DNA of 64,000 nucleotides from Branchiostoma floridae. Lineage: Eukaryota; Chordata; Leptocardii; Amphioxiformes; Branchiostomatidae. Both the position numbers and the translations under genes were made by a program. How positions within the stretch are numbered: the first letter of the stretch is position 1; each line of letters opens with the position of its first letter. A model generated the notes under the pieces. That model did not search any database. It was not told the DNA's origin and saw nothing but the letters and a program-made list of their open reading frames with translations. Location of the stretch: NCBI RefSeq assembly GCF_000003815.2, contig NC_049994.1, positions 9,222,469 through 9,286,468 on the forward strand, in the 5' to 3' direction. Positions 12,450-22,253 of this stretch are shown here, piece after piece.

Positions 12450-13784
12450 GGCCAAAAACTAAGATTAAGTATTGACGTGAACGTGACTTCAACGCTCCGA
12501 CATGTAAACATCGTTGAACTGCTGAAACTGAAAATCCATCTTCAAGAGAAACACACTCACCTGTTCCACGGAGCAGCCTCTTGCAAACTGACTGGGTACA
12601 AGCCAGAGGGAACGTTACGTTTTTAACTTCAAAAGTTGTTTTTCGTCACCTCGTGCCAACAAGTTAAGAAATTTAAACTTTTGTCAATACCTACAAAGTT
12701 TTGTGAAACCCCAATTTGAAATTTGGAAAAGGTCACCCTTGCTTTAACTTCTTTAGGTTATGCCTTTCGTATCGGTACTGGCAAAACAGTGTCAAACCCG
12801 TTTGTTAAAATCCTGTGTCAGAACAATCACAAATGTACAAACTTAAGAAGATTGTCGTTAATGTTCTCTCTGTTTTGGCATGGCTTTCTGTTATTAAGTT
12901 TCCTACATTGTAGACTACTCTACAACACGTTATAGAAAAGAAGAAAAAAAAAGGAACTGAAAAAGCGTCTGATTCTAACAAATTTTCCTCGCAAATGTGG
13001 AGGGTTGAAGAACACGAAACAAGTTATATATTTAGTTAAGCTGCCATCGGTGCACTTGCAATGAACCTGTTCAACGAGTAAGAACAACCGTCGGCCCGTG
13101 CGTGACAATATTACAGATGGGTTGTTTGACTATAAAGTCGACTGCAATTATGTGCAGACGATGGTCATGATCAGCGCCCTCGCATTTGGGGATGACGATT
13201 TTGGATAATTTTACGTGGGAGAAATACCAGAACAATGCAAACCCTCCTCCCCAGACAGCGGTTAAAATCAACAAGTCTTTCGTTGACCTTAACGCACCAC
13301 CTTCGTCATATGACTCGTTGTGAACTTTTGCATGTGATACGTATGACAGTGTGGAAATCGTTTATGTTACTTTTTACGTTTTACTTGTTGTAAATAGGCG
13401 TCCTTCCATGGAGTCATGCAAAGATTCGGGCGTGCCATGTTATTATTGTCAACGGTGACCTCTAAATCGAAGATGGCGGAAAGTTTGCGGAGATAGTAAA
13501 TATATTGAAGGATTTATTTGTATCACAGGTCAAATGTGACGACGGGCCTATGCTTGCTCTTCTACCTCATTGGAGACAACACAATACTGTATATCTTGGC
13601 ATATTCGCGGTGGGTTTATTTTCGCGGTGACGCAATTTCGCGGTGTCAAGGCACCGCCAGAATGTGTTATTGATATCTTTTATTCTGCAGTTTCAACTGT
13701 AAACGTTAACACCGCAAAAAAAATTTCCCCTCCTACCGCGAAAATAAAGGAATTTACAGTAATAATTCATCAATAAAACAAATG

Positions 13785-13884
13785 NNNNNNNNNNNNNNNN
13801 NNNNNNNNNNNNNNNNNNNNNNNNNNNNNNNNNNNNNNNNNNNNNNNNNNNNNNNNNNNNNNNNNNNNNNNNNNNNNNNNNNNN
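13785..13884. other. Assembly gap (100 N)
   Basis: Exactly 100 N, a conventional placeholder length. The flanks match sister units around 19735-19790, where the same landmarks are only about 50 bp apart. Confidence 0.99.
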
Positions 13885-14046
13885 CTATTTGACTTATTTG
13901 AAGCTCCCTTGGGCAGGAAAAACACATTTTGTGGCCTGAAAGGACAAAATACACAAGCTCTTCAGCTTGATTTTGTTCGCCTCCCATATAGTATGGCCTA
14001 TTATAATGGTCACTTTGTAATTGTCAACATTGTAATAATTTGAATG

Positions 14047-14078
<32 letters not shown>

Positions 14079-14239
14079 GAAGTTATGTTGCTCAGTTCTT
14101 TTCATTGATATAAAATGCTAATTAAGGAATGTTTGCACTCCATCTGTCATTTATGCCAAATCATGGTCTGCACTCGTGAAAATATACAGTACATTAATTC
14201 ACACTCATTCATGTTAGAGTTTTTGTTTCATTAGTATTT

Positions 14240-15300
14240 GATTAAAGGCAGCTGCTATAATGAAATTCTGCTATAATGATTTAACATCTAGAACATATCT
14301 TATGGTTATTCTTGATCTATGATAGTTGTCACTGTTGCTATATGTTTTCACACCAGTAAGATACTAGTACATGTTTCCACTGACAACCCTAGTGATATTC
14401 ATGTAAATGGATGATAGTAGTATGGTTAAAAGTGAACATCACTCATTACCAACCACACAAATAGACCAGACATGTTTTATTTGCTAGGTGAGTCTACAAT
14501 CATTAACTGTTTGGGACAGGTTTGAAATTTTGTATGATGCTGTATTATTTTCACAAATATAAGTGTGTTATTGTAATGACAAAAAAAAGCCAATTGTGCA
14601 AAACGTCTATTCTGAATGTCAACTTTGCAATCAACAGGTAAAATAATTTTGATTTACTGGTGTCGAATCTTTCTTGCTGTCTCTACTATCCATTGATGGA
14701 ATTATGAAATAGTACAGCAGTTACATCATGTGTCATTGGATATCTTAATGATGCATACAACTTGTTTTGTCTTTACCATGGGTGAATTTCATTTCCTTTA
14801 CAATCTCTAAGATGTTACTTATTGCTGAATCTTAAACATTTCTATTTGGTCTCTAAACATGTGGTCCTTTTGTTTTTTTCCACCAGCCTATAAGCAAAAC
14901 CTTGGTACAAAGGCAACCTTAGATGGACAAATGTCTTATACATAGGAGTTTCTAGTATCTCTCTATTACCTTATGCTCTAAATGCTATATTTCACACCAA
15001 TTAAAAAGTTGCCACAAAATGGGTATTTGCATGAACCTTTCCCATCTAAGTATTAGAAGGAAGAAGGATAAAAAAACAGGAAAGAATACTTTTGCATTCA
15101 AGGGAGCAGGCATCCAGACCTAGCAATAGATATATGAGAAATGGCTAAATGTGATATGCTGGTACTACATGATATTAAGCTTATTGTACATTTTTGTCTA
15201 GTGCCATTCTAGTCATAATGCCTTGCGTACCATATCATATATCTATGCCACTCAGAATATTCCTAGTTGCCCAGCTGAACACTAATACTGCATGCATCCA
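14240..15300. repeat. Paralogous block P1
   Basis: The order of landmarks matches block P2 at 32110-33060: 'cttatggttattct', 'tcacaccagta', 'caaatagaccagacatgttt', 'aaagttgccacaaaa'. The block is diverged and AT-rich with no supported coding exon. In both places it lies just beyond a flank-repeat unit, implying a larger segmental duplication. Confidence 0.75.
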
Positions 15301-16081
15301 TTTTATGATACTTATAATTCATTGTAGCTATAACTAAATGGTGGTATCCAAACATCCCTATGCTAGCAGCACAGCCAAAACTACTATGACTTTTTGCATG
15401 CTATTCTGTTGTAAATCCTCCATGGCCTTAAATGATAGCACCAGAATAGTTCACAAATCCTAAGTAGTTGCTCTTATCTAAAAGGTACTGGATTGCATTT
15501 GTCTTGCACCATTCTACTCACAGTTCCCACTGTACCCTAGATACCATATTTGTCTTCCATATTTCTTGTGTCTTTCTTTATTAGGCAATTCTAGTTATGA
15601 TTCCCATTTTATATGTTGATGTTACTCATATGTTTATACTGTAACTTGATATCTAGCTTAACTAATCGGATAAAGGGAAAAGAAATCTCTTAAAGGGGGG
15701 CTCAGCCCCAGAAGCGGGTATCCAGACACATTGACAAAGTAACTTAAAGATCAATAGTTCTGGCAATATACTAGTACTATGTTGCACCTCGCTGTAATTT
15801 ATCTGGAGGGTACTTGGGGGTATCAGGATACTGCTGTATGAAGTAAATGCTACCTAGTCCAAATTCAATGTCAAGTTTCTTATATGATTGCTTTTTTTGG
15901 CATTCAGGAAAATATTGTCTCGAGAACTAGAACAATTTCCTCTGTTGCTGAGTCCCTCTTTAACTTGCAAATAAACTTCTCTTTAAGCGTGCTAAGAAGA
16001 CGGCAGTTGTCGATGCATTTTGCAGGAACCTGCGAACGGTCTGCTTGATACTCCAACTTTCATGCAGTCGAGCTGGATCGT
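15301..16081. other. Intergenic, nothing recognised
   Basis: AT-rich sequence without supported exons, clear repeats or RNA genes. It lies downstream of the minus-strand ferritin-like gene. Confidence 0.5.
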
Positions 16082-16085
16082 TTAA

Positions 16086-16438
16086 AGTGCTTATGATAAT
16101 GACACCAAAATACAAAACTGTAACACATTGCAATATTTCATGTAATCACAATAGTTAAGCACTGTTAACTTCTCAAAAGTATTTTCTCAATCTGCCAATT
16201 CGTGAACTGCTTCCCAAGTTTTCTATGATATTGCCAAGCAATCAATGTATAAATTGATTATCTAACGATAGAAAGCTCGAGTGTAATTGTTGACTTTTTC
16301 TTGTTGCGCTATTCAGTGAAAGTACGAGTAGAGGTGTGTATATTTTGGTGCAAAGGTATATATTGATTCAATTATACCATTATTGTTGAATATGACAAGA
16401 AAGTGTTGTATTTTGGTGTCATTTGTGTCATAAGCACT
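16086..16438. mobile_element. 353-bp MITE with TTAA target duplication
   Basis: The ends are inverted repeats of about 37 bp (AGTGCTTATGA, a small indel, then ATGACACCAAAATACAA). TTAA flanks both sides exactly, at 16082-16085 and 16439-16442. TTAA duplication is typical of piggyBac-type transposition, although the terminal bases are not the usual piggyBac CCC. It has no coding capacity. It abuts the ferritin-like gene so closely that the TAA stop codon of that gene is part of the right TTAA. Confidence 0.85.
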
Positions 16439-18439
16439 TTAAAGCTCAATGCGTTGCTGTTGCTGTTGGCCTTTCGACTCATCGTCGAACTCGTAAGTGG
16501 GAGAGGCGTTAGGACCGACGTCAGGATCACCTCCAACATAGATGGGTGTCTTCACGAGGTCGATGCCTTTGCTCTTAAGTTTGTTCATACCGACGATGCA
16601 GTCTCCCTGGGGATCCGAATCCACACTCAGCTTCTCCGGGTGTCCGTTCACAGCTTCATGTAGGCACTTCATGAGCTTCACGTATATTGCATTGAAGTCG
16701 TCTGACAGAACCCTTGCCCTGGATCCGGAACGGTAGAGTTCGGTGCTGGGGTTGGGGATGATTGGCCACACGTCACTCCCATCGAATTGTACATCTGCTC
16801 CGCTGAAGGTAATCACGTTGTCACAGTCCTTGCCATCGCACGGCGAAAAGTAAGCTGTGCACCGCGGGTCTCTCGCTTGGCAAGGGTTGCCTCCATACTC
16901 CACCCCCTTACCCTTGACGATCTCCGCAAACTTGAAGTAGTGACACGGTACCTTGTCATCGCTGCCAGTGATCTGGTCATCAACATAAGGGTTGCAAGCA
17001 TCTCCGCCCTCTCCTTGAGAAATTATCAAGGCAATAGCCTTGATGGCCGTTGTAAGGTCGCTGACCTTGAAAACCTGGGGTTCAAGTTCAACTTGAAACC
17101 CGCTCTCTCCTGTGAAAATTGTCCCTTGGGGACAAAGGTCGCTTGCTTGCATCTCCAGCTTCAGCATGGGACACAGAATCTTGTGGATGTAGATCGCACC
17201 TATGGTATTTGGAATGTAGCCCTCCTCGTCACATTTAGCCAAGAGTCCGGGAAAGGCGTCTTCCACGTTTTCAGACATTTTGTTGGTCGCTTTAAGATCT
17301 GGGGATGCCGCTTTTGAGAGGTGATCATGAAATTTCGTGACGGAGTCTTCACATTCGGGCGTTTCGATTCCCATGAAGACCTTTTCCGTGTGAGCCCTGG
17401 TCATCTTCTCCAGCGTTACGGTGAGGCCGGGGAGGCAGCCAGCGGGGAGGGGTCCCGGGTACTGCGGTGCTCTGGCTGGGTCGTTCAGCACGGGCGCCCC
17501 GCCTATGGCGTTGAGCATGTTGGCCGCCAACGCCAGGTGATGCATCTCGTCCCCCAAGATGCTCCACAGTAGACCGCTCACCTGCGTGTTTGTGCCGTCC
17601 TTGATGCTGAGGGCAGCGGTTAGATACGGTGGGATGGTGGCCCACTCCAGCTCTATGGCGCTTTGTAGATTTTCCCTTAGTTTTGCTAACGTCACTTTGT
17701 CAGCGCCTGCAACACAAATAAAACAAAATTTCAAGAATCACGTCGCCGTAAAATATTTTAGGTAACTCATATGTCTTGTTTAATTCAGTTCCATTAATTG
17801 TGCGAGTAAGATTTGATTAACATCAGGCCACACTGACTTGATTTTATGGATGACATCCTCTGAAGACCCCAAAACTAGTGATGCGTGAGCAGCAAAAATT
17901 TTGCTAAACTACAGGACTATACATCCAATCCATTCTTTCTCAGGCTTGGTTTGTCTTATTTTCCCGTCCAGTAAGACTGCAAGAGACAATCATTACCATT
18001 TCAATAATGCTTTTTATTTACCATGTCTAGAGACAAATGACTAGTTCTACCACCTCTGAACTTTGCTTCCTGTCACTGCCGCAAGTATATATATGATCTT
18101 TACCGTGACACCATCTGTCTACTCATTGCCTGCCACTCTACTGACAGAGTTTACAAATAAACCATGAAGACACACATCCAAACACAATGAAAACAAACCT
18201 TCCGTACTCGGAGGCAAATATTGATTAGAAAAGCGACGTATGACATATCTGTTTCGTCACAGGCTTCACGGGACTTGGTGCCAGATTTTGCCTTCATTCC
18301 AGCTCATGTAATACACGTAGTATACCCAATACAGCTCTATTTAGACTGGGCTTTGGAAATCTTCCATACCTTGAGCGCCTGCATCCGACCATCCTGAGAA
18401 AAGACACGCAAGTGCCAGGAAGACGGTGAAGATTGCCAT
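16439..18439 (-). CDS. Secreted ferritin-like protein (VioB N-terminal type)
   Basis: Two exons, 18370-18439 and 16439-17706, joined at a phase-1 GT/AG intron, give 445 residues. Exon 1 encodes a signal peptide (MAIFTVFLALACLFSGWSDA). Residues about 28-250 form a ferritin-like helical region with candidate metal ligands E42/E44 (AIELEWATIPPYL) and E77/H80 (GDEMHHL). This is the pattern of the PF12902 family found at the N terminus of VioB, the bacterial enzyme that couples indole-pyruvate imine in violacein synthesis. The C-terminal half (HYFKFAEI, WPIIPNP, GSRAR) is shared with a broken paralogue at 63.0-63.6 kb. The C terminus ends in a Gln run and RIEL, with the stop codon inside the TTAA of a MITE. 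Catalytic activity and substrate are unknown. Confidence 0.88.
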
Positions 18440-20741
18440 GACGCCTGGGGGCAGAAAAGAAATCCTTGACATGTACATATGAATAATTTCAAGTCAGCTA
18501 TTATGTCAAAGGCAATGGGACCACTTGAGTGGATCATCCTGCAAATAGCCACTTTCTATTCAGAGTCCCTGTACGTTTTGGGAGGCCACGTCTGCCACGT
18601 TTTTCTGAAAACGTGGGGAACGACTGGCAAGAGCAGGGAGGGAGTACGTCAACGCACGTCACTCGTACGTTTGCTCAAGGCTTTAGGTATGTGATCTGCA
18701 TGCAAGTATTCTAATATACTTTTATCGCATATGTGGAGAGAACACGAAACAAATTATCTATTTAGTTTAACTACCATCAGTGTACTTGTAACGAACCTGT
18801 TCAGCGAGTGAGAACAGCCGTCAGTCTGTGCGTGACTATATTACAGATGGATTGGTTCGACTATAAAGTCGACTGTAAACCTGTGCAGACGATGGCCATG
18901 ATCAGCGCCGTCGCATTTGTGGAAGACAAATATGGATAATTTTTCGTGGGGAAATCCCAAAACCATACATCCGCTCCTCCCCAAACAGCCGGTAAAATTA
19001 ACTTGAAGTATTTCTTTCGATATTTGTCTCAAAGAGACCGTTCCATCATCAGAACACAAGGTATGGATAAACGTCTTAGTTATGATTTCAGGTAGGATAG
19101 TTAGAAGCGAACAGTGAGAAAAGATCTACCTGTCTATACTGTTGCGCTCTGACACTAAAAAGGGCACTTCACACGCTGAAAAGCGCGCTTTGGGTAGGTA
19201 CATGTGTCAACCTTATCGTGTCGCCTTCGTCATATGAATCATAATGGACTTTGCGATGTGACACGTGGGACAGTATGGAAACATTTTCCCTCATGTTACT
19301 TTTTTTACATTTTACTTTTTGCTAAACGGCGTCCTTCAATGGAGACATGCACACGTTCGGGCGTGCCACGTCACTATTGTCAATGGTGACCTCCAAATCA
19401 AAGATGGCGGAAAGTTTGCAGAGATGGTACATATATTGAAGGATTTATTTGCATCACAGGTCAAAGGTAACGACAGGCCTACGGCAGCTCTTCCAGAACA
19501 TTAGAGACAAGACAACATTGGAGACAAGACAATACTGTATACCTTGACATATTCGCGCTGGTTATATTTTCGCGGTGAACTCTGTATTGCTGAGATGTCA
19601 TGGCACCCCAACAGTGTGTCATGTATTTCTACAGTTCCACATTTTCAACTGTAAACTTGAACATCGCGCAAAAAACTTGCCCTCCTACCACAAAAATAAG
19701 GGAAGGTACAATAATAATTCATCAACAAACCAAATGTTGATTGACTACCACACTTTCTATCATAACCGTGTATTGCTTTGTTTATTTGACTTTTTTTCAA
19801 GCTCACTAGGGAAAGAAAAACACATTGTAGGTACGTAGGGAGAATAAAATAAGAAATGAAAAACTTCTGAAAAACTTACGAATAACCTACCAAAACACAT
19901 ACTTGATCTCTGATATGTGTTGTGTTTTTATTTTCGCGATGACGCGTTACGTTTCGCAGTGTCATGGCACTGCGATTGTGTTATTTGTATTTACTGTTCT
20001 TCATATCCAACTGTAAACGTTGACACCACAAAACAACTTACCCTTCCAACTGCGAAATTAAGGCATTTACAGTAGTAATATTCACAAAACACGTACTTCG
20101 GTGATCTGTTTGTCGAAATGTCCTCTGTCCGCTTGACTGCCACCGTGAAAATATATTTCTTTTAAACGGGTATGAATTGACTAGCTTTACAATCACGGGT
20201 GAAAACAAACACAAACAGTGTACTTGTTTGGTTGAATTGATCATGAAATACCAACGTATTTGGGTGGGGTTGACTTGTGTCACTTGTTCAAAGGGGGCGT
20301 GGTCGACCTATTTGACTGAAAATGAGATCTATCTCCGCTGACCAACTGTGCTGTTTCTTAACGTCGGAAATTTTAATGTTATTTCAAGATGGAGATTGTT
20401 TGAGAGTTCAGTTTTGTCCTGTTATTCAATTATTCTCGTGTGATGCTCAGTCGGACAGACGTACCTGCGCGCAGCAGGCAACGCTGTCAGTGGAACAAGT
20501 ACAGCGCACGACGAGCTGTTTACCGACATTTGATGTCCCAAATAAGGTAAACAATATATGCTTTAGTATTGACGTCAACCTGACTCCAACGCTCCAAAAA
20601 ATCATTGAACCGCTGAAACTTAAAGTACAGCTTCAAGAAACACACCACTTACCTGTTCCACAGAGCCGCCTCACGCAAACTGACTGGGTACATGTCGGAG
20701 CGGACGTTACGCTTTTAATGTCAAAAGTTGTTCCCCGTCAC

Positions 20742-21001
20742 TTTTTTTTTTTTTGCTTTTTGGACAGACGAGGACAATGTGGCACTGCACTCAAGTTTTT
20801 TGTAACTTATATTAACAGTGCCACATACACGGTACAGACAGAAGGTACCCATTTTTACACCTGGATGGAGTGAGGAAGGTCGTGTAAAGTGCCTTTCCCA
20901 AGGGCACAACGTCGGGGCGGGGCATGGTGGGGATCGAACTCAGAACCTCTAGGTTCCGAGCCGAACGCTCTACCAGTTACGCCAAGCCCGACGCCACACC
21001 A
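20742..21001 (-). mobile_element. tRNA-derived SINE with 9-bp target duplication
   Basis: The insertion is present in unit U2 and absent from U3 (empty site 'ccccgtcac' at 24293-24303). Target copies CCCCGTCAC lie at 20733-20741 and 21002-21010. On the minus strand it begins with a tRNA-like head (A-box-like GGCGTAACTGGTAGAGCG, B-box-like GAGTTCGATCC) and ends in an A run, read as T on the plus strand from 20742. The 'cctttcccaagggcacaac' stretch is typical of deuterostome SINE bodies. It is not a functional tRNA gene. Confidence 0.92.
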
Positions 21002-21325
21002 CCCCGTCACCTTGTGCCAGCAATTTATGAAACCTAAACTTTTATCCATAATACTAAGTCTTCTGGAAACTTGATGTTGATTTTGAAGAAGCTGTCCCAT
21101 GCTTACTTCTTTAGGTTACGTCTTCAGCACCGGTACTGGCAAATTAGTGTCAAACCAGGGTCGTTTGTTAGAAGCCTGCGTTAGGGCAATAAAAATTTAC
21201 ATACTTGGGCTCTTAAGAAGAAGGTCATCTATGTTCTCTGTTTTCACATGGCTTTCTGTTATTAAGTTTCAAAATGATCCCAGCACTTGTTTTCTACATT
21301 GCAAACTGCCCTGCAACACGTTATA

Positions 21326-22253
21326 CACTCGTTCTCATTGAAATGTCGAAAATGGCATTTTTTTGGTTGAAAAATAAATCCGCTTTATTTTCAGTAAAAT
21401 CTACCTGGTTGTGTAGGAAAATTCCTCTTTTAACCATAGCCAAAAAATGGCAACTTATTATTTTCGGTCCCATTGATAATACATTACAGGGCAGGTAACA
21501 AACGTTACCGGTAACGTTTGTTACAACAGTAGACTTTACCCTGTTTTCTTCTAAAGAACTTACCTTATTGACTACATCATTTAGGTATAAGTGGATGTCC
21601 AAAGGGGCATTTGAAAAGTGGGCAGCTTTTTTACACCAGGTCAAATAGAAAGCGTTGACAGCATCAAACAATGGTAACGTTTGTTACAGTCGTTTCTGTA
21701 CAACATTTTGTTAAGCAAGGTGGGATACAAAAAACAGTCAGCAACCCTTTCTTGTTTCTTTAGGAAGCCGGAAAAACTTTACAGCGTCACAAAAACGGTC
21801 ATTTCTAGTCTTATACGTGGATAATAAAACCGTGGCAACCATCGTACTAGTGGTGGTAACGTTTGTTACAGAATCTGGCGACAGGCATAGACCACCTCAC
21901 ACGGCCTCCAAGATCAGTGATAGTAACGATCTGACGTGATCGGACAGAGGGCCTGTGTAGCTGGTTTCACCTACCGAACTATTATTCTGGGAACTGAATT
22001 GTTACATTTTTGGCTACTATTTGAAATCTTCGTTTCTTCTCAGGCGACAGCCATTTTTTAGGGGTTGAAATCCCACCCGAGGCTGTAATAACCTTCTAAG
22101 CCATCAACCAATACGAATGTTGTTGTGCATCGTTTGTAAAACATTACAGGGGTTGTGGAAAAATGAAGGAACCAGTGATGTTGTCTATAATTTGCTCCAT
22201 ATCAAGGCGTAAAGTCAGGCGACAGCATTTCGACATTTAAATGAGAACGAGCC
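21326..22253. mobile_element. 928-bp non-autonomous DNA transposon with repeated internal motif
   Basis: Present in U2 and absent from U3, where 'acacgttatagaaaag' is continuous at about 24610. The target duplication is TATA (21322-21325 and 22254-22257). Terminal inverted repeats start CACTCGTTCTCAT on the left and GGCTCGTTCTCAT on the right, then share AAATGTCGAAA. Inside, GTAACGTTTGTTAC occurs at 21511-21524, 21674-21687 and 21854-21867, and its inverted copy at 21495-21508 makes a perfect 30-bp palindrome with the first. No transposase is recognised. Confidence 0.88.

Larger units (their letters stand above)
10276..13930. repeat. Array unit U1, interrupted by nested transposons
   Basis: 10276-10388 continues at 12445-13930 once the inserted element is removed. 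The joined sequence follows the same order as units at 18.7-31.8 kb: 'ctggtgtcccaaata', then 'aaaactaaga', 'acctgttccac', 'aacacgaaacaagttat' and 'gatggcggaaagtttg'. A 100-N gap lies near its end. It is non-coding. Confidence 0.75.

Noticed and set aside
16787-17317. 176-codon plus-strand frame
   Set aside because: Antisense shadow of the ferritin-like exon, which has splice sites, a signal peptide and family motifs.
19204-19504. Short frames repeated at 22793-23174 and 25156-25537
   Set aside because: They repeat because the units repeat. No signal, motif or splice support; diverged copies at 13.3 and 30.6 kb are broken.
20322-20873. Open frame of 183 codons, similar to a 150-codon frame at 23878-24330
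   Set aside because: Both lie in the same module of a tandem repeat; the equivalent stretch in U4 (from about 29240) and U5 has stops and indels, the first frame runs into a SINE, and no protein motif is seen.
20889-21005. Possible tRNA gene (A and B boxes on the minus strand)
   Set aside because: It is the head of a 260-bp SINE with an A tail and target duplications, and the stems do not form a clean cloverleaf.
21326-21671. 116-codon minus-strand frame inside the 928-bp transposon
   Set aside because: No transposase or other motif is recognised, and it ends in the terminal inverted repeat; probably chance.
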